43,843 nt of DNA from Eubacterium coprostanoligenes (GTDB taxonomy: Bacteria > Bacillota > Clostridia > Oscillospirales > Acutalibacteraceae): the NCBI RefSeq assembly GCF_900167205.1, contig NZ_FUWW01000015.1, positions 1-43,843 on the forward strand, read 5' to 3'. Each line of letters opens with the position of its first letter. Positions within the stretch are counted from its first letter, which is position 1. Below the pieces are notes generated by a model, which did no database searches, was not told the DNA's origin, and was given only the letters and a program-made list of their open reading frames with translations. This document shows positions 25,365 to 32,722 of this stretch, piece after piece. The position numbers and the translations under genes were made by a program.

Positions 25365-26543
25365 ATGCTTCAGCTTTCAAATAAGTATAAAAATATGAAA
25401 CCTTCGGCTACAAGAGAAATATTAAAAGCCACCTCCGACCCGTCCGTTATTGCATTTGCAGGCGGTTCACCGGCTGTTGAGGCTTTTCCTTGCGACGAGG
25501 TGAAAAAAATCAGTGCAGAAATTTTGGAAGAAAATCCCGTTTCTGCTCTTGTTTACGGTGTTTCCGAAGGTTATGACCCGCTTCGTGATACCGTTAAGAC
25601 TTGGCTTAAAAAAAGGAATAATATCGGCACAGATGACGACACCGTTATTATTACTGCCGGCGGAACGCAGGTTATGGATATTACCACAAGAATTCTCACT
25701 TCCGAGGGTGACACAATTATTTGCGAAGAACCGTCTTTTATCGGTTCGCTCAACGCTTTTCGTTCTCACGGCTGCAATCTTGTCGGCGTTCCTGTTGAAA
25801 GTGACGGAATGAATATTGAAGCACTTGAAAATGCAGTAAAAGCAAATCCGAATGCTAAATTTATCTACACTATTCCAAATTTTCAAAATCCGAGTGGCAC
25901 AACTCTTTCTTGGGAAAAAAGAAAGGCTGTTTATGCCATTGCAAAAAAATACGGCATTGCTGTTTTGGAGGATGACCCATACGGCAATCTTCGCACAGAG
26001 GGTGAGGAGGTTCCGGCAATCAAAACTCTTGACGAGGACGGAATTGTAATATATGCCGGCTCTTTTTCAAAGATTTTGGCACCCGGTATTCGTGTTGCCT
26101 ATGCCGTTGTGCCAAATTCAATTGCAGGGGCTTTCACAATCGGCAAGCAGGTGTCCGATGTGCACACAGGCGTGCTCAATCAGATGATTGTTTATCGTTG
26201 GTTTAAGGAGTACAATGTTGATGCTCATATCGAGGAAATCAGAAAAATCTATCGCAAAAAGATTAATCTTATGTGCGAAAAACTCGATGAATTTTGCCCT
26301 CAAATCAAATATGTAAGACCTCAAGGTGGCTTGTTCCTATGGGCAAAGCTCCCGAACAATGTTGATATGACTGACTATTGCAAACGACTTGTAGAACGCA
26401 AAGTCGCTGTTGTTCCGGGCAATGCTTTCATTGTTGACGAGTCAAAACCTTGTAACTATATACGCCTTAATTTCTCCACTCCGAGTGATGAAAATATCAT
26501 TGACGGTGTTCGAATTATGGGCGAAGTCCTAAAAGAATATTAA
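25365..26543 (+). CDS. PLP-dependent aminotransferase, LysN/2-aminoadipate-type fold I
   Basis: 392 residues. The start MLQLSNKYKNMKPSATREI and the block FAGGSPAVEAFP are typical of the aminotransferase group that includes LysN, aromatic/2-aminoadipate transaminases and the domain of MocR regulators. No HTH domain is attached. The PLP lysine is Lys236 in GSFSKILAPGIR. PNFQNPSGTTLSW and LEDDPYGNLR are also present. GGAGGAAGG precedes the ATG. The amino donor and acceptor cannot be told from sequence. The position between envelope genes and trpS suggests general amino-acid metabolism. Confidence 0.85.
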   Translation: MLQLSNKYKNMKPSATREILKATSDPSVIAFAGGSPAVEAFPCDEVKKISAEILEENPVSALVYGVSEGYDPLRDTVKTWLKKRNNIGTDDDTVIITAGGTQVMDITTRILTSEGDTIICEEPSFIGSLNAFRSHGCNLVGVPVESDGMNIEALENAVKANPNAKFIYTIPNFQNPSGTTLSWEKRKAVYAIAKKYGIAVLEDDPYGNLRTEGEEVPAIKTLDEDGIVIYAGSFSKILAPGIRVAYAVVPNSIAGAFTIGKQVSDVHTGVLNQMIVYRWFKEYNVDAHIEEIRKIYRKKINLMCEKLDEFCPQIKYVRPQGGLFLWAKLPNNVDMTDYCKRLVERKVAVVPGNAFIVDESKPCNYIRLNFSTPSDENIIDGVRIMGEVLKEY

Positions 26544-26561
26544 CAGAAAAGAGATAATATT

Positions 26562-27575
26562 ATGTCAGAAGAAATAAAAGTTGAAAGAAAGAAAAGATCA
26601 TTGTCACTCATTCAGCCGACCTCAATTCCAACCCTCGGCAACTACCTTGGCGCAATGAAAGGCTGGGCGTCATTCCAGGATGATTTCGACACTATTTTCG
26701 GTATTGCAGATTTGCATTCAATCACTGTTCGCCAAGACCCTGCAAAGCTCCGTGCACAAACAACACAGCTTTATGCAATGCTTATGGCTGTCGGGCTTGA
26801 CCCTCAAAAGAGTATTCTTTTTGTTCAGTCACATGTTCCGCAGCACAGCCAGCTCGGTTGGATTTTGAACTGCTACACACAGTTTGGCGAACTTAACAGA
26901 ATGACCCAGTTCAAGGACAAAGCCGCACAGCACGCAGACAATGTCAACGCAGGTCTTTTCACATATCCTTGCCTTATGGCTGCCGATATTCTCTTGTATC
27001 AGGCGGATGTTGTTCCTGTCGGTGCGGACCAAAAGCAACACCTCGAAATCACTCGTGACATTGCAGAACGCTTCAACGGTGTTTACGGCAATGTATTCAC
27101 AGTTCCGGAGCCTTACATTCCAAAGGCAGGCGCAAGGGTAATGTCGCTTCAAAATCCTACTTCAAAGATGTCAAAGTCTGACCCTAATCCAAAGGGCACG
27201 GTTCATCTCACGGATGAACCGAATGTAATTATGAAGAAGTTTAAATCCGCAATCACAGACAGCGAAATGTCGGTTCATTATGCAGAAGGTAAGGACGGAA
27301 TAAACAACCTTATGACCATTTATTCCGCAGTTACGGGCGACAGCTTTGAAACTATTGAGCACGACTTTTCCGGCAAGGGTTACGGCGACTTCAAAAAGGC
27401 AGTCGGCGAAGCTGTTGTTGCAGAACTAGAGCCTGTTCAAAAGAGATATAACGAACTTTTGCAGGATAAAAAGTATCTTCAGGAGTGCTGGACACAGGGC
27501 GCAGACACCGCATCTCGCCTTGCAAACAGAACTCTCACCAAGGTTATGAAAAAAGTCGGCTTCCTTGCAAAATAA
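26562..27575 (+). CDS. trpS: Tryptophanyl-tRNA synthetase
   Basis: 337 residues, class I synthetase of standard length. The HIGH-equivalent is TLGNYLG, and KMSKS is perfect at residues 202-206. The N-terminal signature reads LSLIQPTSIPTLGNYLGA rather than the commoner SGIQPTG. It charges tRNA-Trp. There is no T-box leader in the 18-base gap before it, so it relies on operon transcription from upstream. A terminator and the third MITE-like repeat follow. Confidence 0.95.
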   Translation: MSEEIKVERKKRSLSLIQPTSIPTLGNYLGAMKGWASFQDDFDTIFGIADLHSITVRQDPAKLRAQTTQLYAMLMAVGLDPQKSILFVQSHVPQHSQLGWILNCYTQFGELNRMTQFKDKAAQHADNVNAGLFTYPCLMAADILLYQADVVPVGADQKQHLEITRDIAERFNGVYGNVFTVPEPYIPKAGARVMSLQNPTSKMSKSDPNPKGTVHLTDEPNVIMKKFKSAITDSEMSVHYAEGKDGINNLMTIYSAVTGDSFETIEHDFSGKGYGDFKKAVGEAVVAELEPVQKRYNELLQDKKYLQECWTQGADTASRLANRTLTKVMKKVGFLAK

Positions 27576-27584
27576 ATAGTAAAC

Positions 27585-27612
27585 AAAAAAGACGCATTGA
27601 TTTGCGTCTTTT
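27585..27612 (+). terminator. Terminator of the glyA-trpS operon
   Basis: AAAAGACGCA (27587-27596) pairs with TGCGTCTTTT (27603-27612). The MITE-like repeat begins two bases later. Confidence 0.8.
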
Positions 27613-27613
27613 A

Positions 27614-27843
27614 GACTGTCGATAAAGTCACTGAAACACGTCAAAAAATTAACCGAATTATGCCTCCACTTTTTTAAAAGGGGAGGTGGCAACACGAAGT
27701 GTTGACGGTGGGGTTTTAAAAAAGCTGTAAGTATCGAACTTACAGCTTTTTTGACGTTTTTCGTTTTTTGCGAACAAGCGGTACCATTGTACAGCAAAGT
27801 TCGCAAGAAAACGAAATTCAGAATCTTTCTCGACAGCCTATAG
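27614..27843 (+). repeat. MITE-like multi-hairpin repeat, copy 3 (230 bp)
   Basis: The ends TAGACTGTCGATAAAG and CTTTCTCGACAGCCTA form inverted repeats with two mismatches. Internal hairpins appear in the same order as copy 2: CCTCC..GGAGG, CAACACGAAGTGTTG and GCTGTAAGT/ACTTACAGC. The final long arm pairs TTTCGTTTTTTGCGAAC with GTTCGCAAGAAAACGAAA (one bulge). It lies between the convergent trpS terminator and the end of alr. Confidence 0.87.
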
Positions 27844-27849
27844 CGTGTT

Positions 27850-28923
27850 TTATTTATATACTCTTTCAATCCTTGGATTTACCATAAGCGGTGAGATGTC
27901 AACGCTTGCCAAGTCGCCCGGTTTTACATCGCTTCCTGTAATGTCAACCGCTGTGTGGCTGAGCCCGATTCCGCCGATTACATGGTACATTCTGCCGTTG
28001 ATTTTGACATACATTTGCTTCTTTTTGAGAAAACTTTTGAATACGGAAAGAACATATCTGAAAGTTATAATTTCCTTTTCCTTTGTCAGTCCAAAGCCGT
28101 CATAGTGACCGATTGGAACAATGGCAATCTTTGTTTCACGCTTTGTTTGGTATGTTGCGTTGTAGCCGACAAAATATCCTTTTGGCACGGTTTTAACATC
28201 AACAACTTCGGCTTCCAACGAACCGAGCCTGTGCAAACCGCTTTTGCTTTTTGTGATAACTCTGCCTGTGAATGCCGAGCCGATTCGCACGGTGTCAAGG
28301 CAAACATCCTCAACATTGAGCAAAGCAGGGGAGTTGCTTGCATGCAATATGCCGACATTTCCCACTTGTTCCTTGATTTTTGCCATAGTGTCCTTGAACA
28401 TTTCAAGCTGTGCTTTGGTTAAATCGTGGTTTCTGAAAGCCGATGAAAAATGCGTGTACGCTCCCGTAAATTTAAGATTTGGTAACGAGTAACATTTTAT
28501 TGCGTCCTCAATTTCGCTCGGCATAAAGCCGTATCTGCCCATTCCCGTGTCGATTTTGAGGTGGCATTTGACGGTGACGCCCATTTCGGTAGCAACCTCG
28601 CTCATTGCTTGTCCTGCCTGCAATGAACCGATTGTGGCTGTTGCCCCGTACTTTGCAATTTCTCTGCATTCGTCTTTTATGCAGGTTGAACGCATAACGA
28701 GTATGTCCTCGTCAGTCAAAACCTCACGCAGTATCGGCAGGTCTGTAACTTCCGTTACTGCAAAAGTCTTGATTCCGTGCTCAACTAAAATTTTTGTTAT
28801 TTCTTTTATTCCAAAGCCGTAGCCGTTGCCTTTAACAACTCCGATAAGCGGCACTCCGGCTTTTTGCTTGACAATCTCAATGTTTTCGTCAAGCAATTTT
28901 TTGTCTATTACATATCTGCTCAT
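27850..28923 (-). CDS. alr: Alanine racemase
   Basis: 357 residues, fold III PLP barrel. The PLP lysine is Lys31 in GVVKGNGYGFG (the classic form is AVVKANAYGHG). LKIDTGMGRYGF, VRIGSAFTG, VGYNATY and AIVPIGHYDGFG match the rest of the family. It makes D-alanine for peptidoglycan. Its ATG overlaps the stop of the FemAB-like gene (4 bp), so the two are coupled, an uncommon but logical pairing for cell-wall amino acids. The variation around the lysine leaves some room for a related amino-acid racemase. Confidence 0.88.
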   Translation of the reverse strand: MSRYVIDKKLLDENIEIVKQKAGVPLIGVVKGNGYGFGIKEITKILVEHGIKTFAVTEVTDLPILREVLTDEDILVMRSTCIKDECREIAKYGATATIGSLQAGQAMSEVATEMGVTVKCHLKIDTGMGRYGFMPSEIEDAIKCYSLPNLKFTGAYTHFSSAFRNHDLTKAQLEMFKDTMAKIKEQVGNVGILHASNSPALLNVEDVCLDTVRIGSAFTGRVITKSKSGLHRLGSLEAEVVDVKTVPKGYFVGYNATYQTKRETKIAIVPIGHYDGFGLTKEKEIITFRYVLSVFKSFLKKKQMYVKINGRMYHVIGGIGLSHTAVDITGSDVKPGDLASVDISPLMVNPRIERVYK

Positions 28924-29969
28924 TTTCTGATTTTCTTCAATACCTTTGTTCCGATGTTGTAAAGATTGTATACAGGCTTGTTGATTACATAGTCAAATTC
29001 GCCCACAAATTCTTTCATATATCCGCCGAATCCGTGCTTAAATCTCCAAAGTCCGTAGTGTGGATTGTCAGGATTTTGGCAGTCACCGCTGATTCCGCCA
29101 AAGTCGTAAACCTTGCAGTTGCACTCCATACCCCACTTAATCATTGCCCATTGAAGTGCGTAGTTAGGGTAAACATTTCTGTGAGCGTTTGATGAAGCAC
29201 CGTATTGGTATTTCATAACATTTTCGCCCCACTTGATTGCGAGAGTTCCCGCAATCGGTTTGCCCTCGTAGTATGCCATATAAAGTCTTGCGTCATCTGT
29301 CATACAATCAAGGATTTTTTCAAAATACCATTTTGGTCTTGTCGAAAATCCGTCACGCTCGCCCGTTTCCGCCATAATGGAAACAAAGTCGTCAAGTGCT
29401 TCCTTGCCGCAAATCTTAACTTCAACGCCCTTTTTAGGTGCTTTTCTGATACGGTTGCGGTAGTCCGATTTAAAGGTGAGCATAAGCTCGTTCTCGCTCA
29501 AACCGTTGTAATCAAAGCAGTATACAAATCTCGGCTGTACATTTTCAAAATCCATACATCCCGGGTTAAGCTCAACAAACCCCTTTTTGATGAGGTGCTC
29601 TTTGTATGCCCTGTTCTCAATAACGATTTCAGGGTCGATTTTTAGGCAATATGCCTTGTATTCCTTGCCGACTTCAAGAATTGCGTCAAACAATTTGTCA
29701 AATGTGTCAAAATCATCTTCGTCACACACAAAGCCTCTGCATGCGTACATAAGCGAATTTTTTATAACGGGAATGCTTCTGATAAGAACATCGGCAGAAC
29801 CGATAACCTCGCCGTTGTCATCTCTGAGCATAACAGCTTCCCACTTCCAAGCGGATTTTACCTTTGCCCACTTTGAGGAATGCTGAAAAAGTCCCTTCGG
29901 ATGTTTTTTTATAAAAGCCTCGTATTCGGCTAAATTGTCTTTGTTAACTCTTTCTATCATATCTGTCAC
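28920..29969 (-). CDS. FemAB/FemX-like peptidoglycan bridge aminoacyltransferase
   Basis: 349 residues with the twin GNAT-like fold of the Fem family. The N-terminal FIKKHPKGLFQHSSKWAKVK block, the basic central TFKSDYRNRIRKAPKKGV and the C-terminal DFGGISGD, GLWRFKHGFGG and EFVGEFDYVIN are hallmark stretches. These enzymes add amino acids from aminoacyl-tRNA to the lysine or ornithine side chain of lipid-linked peptidoglycan precursors. The coiled-coil insertion of long FemA types is missing, as in FemX/MurM-short forms. It is first gene of a pair with alr; AAGGTGA precedes the ATG and its promoter is at 29990-30017. Confidence 0.9.
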   Translation of the reverse strand: MTDMIERVNKDNLAEYEAFIKKHPKGLFQHSSKWAKVKSAWKWEAVMLRDDNGEVIGSADVLIRSIPVIKNSLMYACRGFVCDEDDFDTFDKLFDAILEVGKEYKAYCLKIDPEIVIENRAYKEHLIKKGFVELNPGCMDFENVQPRFVYCFDYNGLSENELMLTFKSDYRNRIRKAPKKGVEVKICGKEALDDFVSIMAETGERDGFSTRPKWYFEKILDCMTDDARLYMAYYEGKPIAGTLAIKWGENVMKYQYGASSNAHRNVYPNYALQWAMIKWGMECNCKVYDFGGISGDCQNPDNPHYGLWRFKHGFGGYMKEFVGEFDYVINKPVYNLYNIGTKVLKKIRK

Positions 29970-29989
29970 CTTGTTTATTTTGTTTAATA

Positions 29990-30017
29990 ATTATAGCATA
30001 ATACATTTTTAATGTAA
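29990..30017 (-). promoter_or_regulatory. Promoter of the fem-alr pair
   Basis: On the minus strand TTACAT (30012-30017), 16 bp, TATAAT (29990-29995). The repeat at 30025 begins just upstream of the -35. Confidence 0.55.
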
Positions 30018-30024
30018 ATATAAA

Positions 30025-30130
30025 AATACTTCTTACCGTAAATGTAAATCCTTTTATGCCTCCTTTGGTAAAGGGAGGTGAGTGCGATTTATCGCACTCG
30101 GAGGGATTGTAATAAACAGTAAGAAGTGTT
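30025..30130. repeat. Short palindromic repeat element (about 106 bp)
   Basis: The ends form inverted repeats: AATACTTCTTACCGT at 30025-30039 against ACAGTAAGAAGTGTT at 30116-30130 (two mismatches). Inside are CCTCC..GGGAGG and a perfect GAGTGCGAT/ATCGCACTC hairpin. The core order ATGCCTCC..GGGAGGTG, hairpin, CGG-GGG is shared with the 230-bp repeats, but the ends differ. It fills the gap between the end of feoAB and the fem promoter and may also end feoAB transcription. Confidence 0.65.
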
Positions 30131-30132
30131 TT

Positions 30133-32478
30133 TTATTTAACAATTATTGAACCAATTACATATACAATGCCGGAGCATAGCCAAGCAACCGAGCATTGAA
30201 GTATAATCGTAATTCCTGCCCATTTTCTGCCGAGTTCTCTTTTGATTGAAGCAACTGCCGCAACGCAAGGTGTATAAAGCAAGCAAAATGTGAGGAAACT
30301 TGCCGCACTTACGGGAGTCAGTATGCTTGTAACCCCTGCAGAGCCTGTCAATACACTCAATGTTGAAACAACGCTTTCTTTTGCGATAAAGCCTGTTATC
30401 AATGAGGTTGACATTCTCCAATCGCCAAAGCCGAGAGGTGCAAATATCGGTGCAATAACACCTGCAATTCCGGCAAGTATGCTGTCTTTTGAATCCTCAA
30501 CAACTCCAAGATGGAAGTTGAATGTCTTTAAGAACCAAATAACGATTGTTGCAATAAAAATTACCGTAAATGCTCTTGTCAAAAAGTCCTTTGCTTTTTC
30601 CCACAAGAGATGTAAAGTCGTTTTTGCACTCGGAAGTCGGTAGTTAGGCAATTCCATAACAAACGGCACGGCTTCGCCTTTGAACACTGTTCCTTTTGAG
30701 ATAAATGCCGTCAGTATGCCGACTGCAATTCCGCCGAAGTATAGCAAAATCATCACAAGCGGTGCTTTGTCTGGGAAGAATGCCGCTGTGAAGAATGAGT
30801 ATATCGGAAGTTTTGCCGTACAGCTCATAAATGGAATAAGCGTAATTGTCATTTTTCTGTCACGCTCCGACGGCAGCGTTCTGCTTGCCATAACGGCAGG
30901 TACGGAACAGCCGAATCCTATTAACATAGGTACAATGCTTCTGCCCGAAAGTCCGATTTTACGCAACAATTTGTCCATTACAAATGCAACTCTTGCCATA
31001 TATCCCGTATCTTCAAGTAATGATAGGAAGAAGAATAATGTAACGATTATCGGCAAGAAACTTAATACACTGCCAACGCCCTCAAATATTCCGTCAATTA
31101 TCAGCGAATGTAACACCTTGTCTACATTCCAATTTGTAAGTCCTGTATCAACAAGGGTGGTCAACTGACCGATTAAATATTCCAAAAGTTGCTGGAGTCG
31201 CAGTCCGATAACATTGAATGTCAGCCAAAAAATCAACGCCATTATAACAACAAAACTCGGAATAGCCGTGTACTTTCCTGTTAAAATCTTGTCTATCTTT
31301 CGGCTTCTTATGCTCTCCTTGCTTTCCTTTGGCTTAACAACGCATTTGTCAACAAGTTTTGTGATGAACGAAAAACGCATATCGGCAATAGCCGCCGCTC
31401 TGTCCATTCCTCGTTCTTCTTCCATCTGCTTGATGATTGCTTCAACAAATTCTTTTTCGTTGCTGTCAAGGTTTAGTGCCTTTTCTATTTTTTCGTCACC
31501 CTCAACAAGCTTTGTTGCCGCAAATCTGATAGGTATTCCTGCCGATTCTGCGTGGTCTTTGATGAGGTGCATTATTCCGTGAAGTGCTCTGTGCACCGCT
31601 CCCGAATGCTCGCTTTCGTCACAAAAGTCGGTTCTGCCAGGCTTTTCCTGATATTTGGCAATGTGCACGGCATGTTGAATCAACTCGTCTATGCCCTCGT
31701 TTTTCGCCGCAGAAATCGGCACAACAGGAATTCCGAGCATATCCTCTGTTTCGTTGATGAGCACACATCCGCCGTTGCCCTTGACCTCGTCCATCATATT
31801 AAGTGCAAGCACAATCGGAATTTCAAGCTCCATAAGTTGCATTGTGAGATATAGGTTTCTCTCGATGTTTGTTGCATCAACAATGTTGATGATACCCGTC
31901 GGCTTTTCGTCAAGTATGTACTGCCTTGAAACAATTTCCTCACTTGTGTACGGCGAGAGAGAATATATGCCCGGCAGGTCAACAACCTCTGTGTTCGGGT
32001 AACCTTTGATGACACCCGATTTTCTGTCAACGGTAACACCCGGGAAGTTGCCGACATGCTGATTTGAACCTGTCAATTGGTTGAAAAGCGTTGTCTTTCC
32101 GCAGTTTTGGTTGCCCGCAAGAGCAAAAGACAAAACAGTTCCCGACGGCAAAGGATTTTCACTTGATTTCATATGATATTTGCCGTTTTCACCAAGTCCG
32201 GGATGCTCAATTCTGTCCGTGCATCTTCTTTCCTGTTTGGTTTGAACCATCTTTTTTATTGGTTTTACTTCAATTTTTTTTGCGTCATCCACACGCAAGG
32301 TTAACTCATAGCCGTGAATTCTGAATTCAATCGGGTCGCCCATCGGTGCAAATTTTACAAGAGTAATTTCTGCACCGGGAATCAGCCCCATATCAAGAAA
32401 ATGTTGGCGCAAAGCTCCGTCACCGCCGACAGTTTGCACAATGGCGGATTGAGCTTGCTTAAGTTTGTCTAATTCCAT
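30133..32478 (-). CDS. feoB: Ferrous iron transporter, FeoA-FeoB fusion
   Basis: 781 residues. Residues 1 to about 78 are an SH3-like FeoA domain (from MELDKLKQAQSAIV). A basic linker and the FeoB G domain follow: G1 GNQNCGKTT near 122, G3 DLPGIYSL, G4 NMMD. After a helical region come two Gate-type membrane cores (GFGCSVPAVMASRTL, and LYTPCVAAVASIKRELG near the end). FeoB imports Fe2+; FeoA is normally a separate protein, and the fusion is known in Firmicutes. The start is the ATG at 32478 behind GGAAG, preferred over the in-frame GTG at 32496 that lies upstream of it. A palindrome at the promoter may bind a metal-responsive repressor. Confidence 0.93.
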   Translation of the reverse strand: MELDKLKQAQSAIVQTVGGDGALRQHFLDMGLIPGAEITLVKFAPMGDPIEFRIHGYELTLRVDDAKKIEVKPIKKMVQTKQERRCTDRIEHPGLGENGKYHMKSSENPLPSGTVLSFALAGNQNCGKTTLFNQLTGSNQHVGNFPGVTVDRKSGVIKGYPNTEVVDLPGIYSLSPYTSEEIVSRQYILDEKPTGIINIVDATNIERNLYLTMQLMELEIPIVLALNMMDEVKGNGGCVLINETEDMLGIPVVPISAAKNEGIDELIQHAVHIAKYQEKPGRTDFCDESEHSGAVHRALHGIMHLIKDHAESAGIPIRFAATKLVEGDEKIEKALNLDSNEKEFVEAIIKQMEEERGMDRAAAIADMRFSFITKLVDKCVVKPKESKESIRSRKIDKILTGKYTAIPSFVVIMALIFWLTFNVIGLRLQQLLEYLIGQLTTLVDTGLTNWNVDKVLHSLIIDGIFEGVGSVLSFLPIIVTLFFFLSLLEDTGYMARVAFVMDKLLRKIGLSGRSIVPMLIGFGCSVPAVMASRTLPSERDRKMTITLIPFMSCTAKLPIYSFFTAAFFPDKAPLVMILLYFGGIAVGILTAFISKGTVFKGEAVPFVMELPNYRLPSAKTTLHLLWEKAKDFLTRAFTVIFIATIVIWFLKTFNFHLGVVEDSKDSILAGIAGVIAPIFAPLGFGDWRMSTSLITGFIAKESVVSTLSVLTGSAGVTSILTPVSAASFLTFCLLYTPCVAAVASIKRELGRKWAGITIILQCSVAWLCSGIVYVIGSIIVK

Positions 32479-32507
32479 AGTAATCTTCCAAATCACATTT
32501 TTTTATA

Positions 32508-32545
32508 TTGTATCATTTTTTTGTGTTGTATACAATCATATAATT
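32508..32545 (-). promoter_or_regulatory. feoAB promoter with overlapping palindrome
   Basis: On the minus strand TTGTAT, 17 bp, TACAAT gives a promoter just upstream of feoAB. The -35 lies in the perfect palindrome TTGTATACAA (near 32526-32535), a plausible operator for an iron- or manganese-responsive repressor. The repressor's identity is inference. Confidence 0.45.
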
Positions 32546-32631
32546 ATACAAAATTACAGCTTTTTTTATTACTTAAATGTGTATTATTTATTACAATTAT
32601 GTAATTACTTATATTTATTATACTTATTATA

Positions 32632-32660
32632 TTGACAATTTTCTGTCGATGTTTTATTAT
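32632..32660 (+). promoter_or_regulatory. Promoter of the acn-icd-rex operon
   Basis: TTGACA (32632-32637), 17 bp, TATTAT (32655-32660). It is followed by a 60-base leader containing two TTGTTAA half-sites. Confidence 0.75.
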
Positions 32661-32664
32661 AAGA

Positions 32665-32692
32665 TTGTTAAATTGTTTAATAACTTTGTTAA
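32665..32692 (+). promoter_or_regulatory. Possible Rex operator half-sites
   Basis: TTGTTAA occurs at 32665-32671 and at 32686-32692, with TTAATAA at 32677-32683 between. The known Rex site is TTGTTAA-N4-TTAACAA. Here the spacing is off by one and the second half imperfect. The site lies just past the -10, and rex itself is the third gene of the operon. Confidence 0.35.
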
Positions 32693-32722
32693 TGAATATG
32701 TAAAGTTTAGGAGGACTCGCTA

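Noticed and set aside
26544-26561. T-box leader for trpS
   Set aside because: The gap to the upstream gene is only 18 bases, too short for a T-box.
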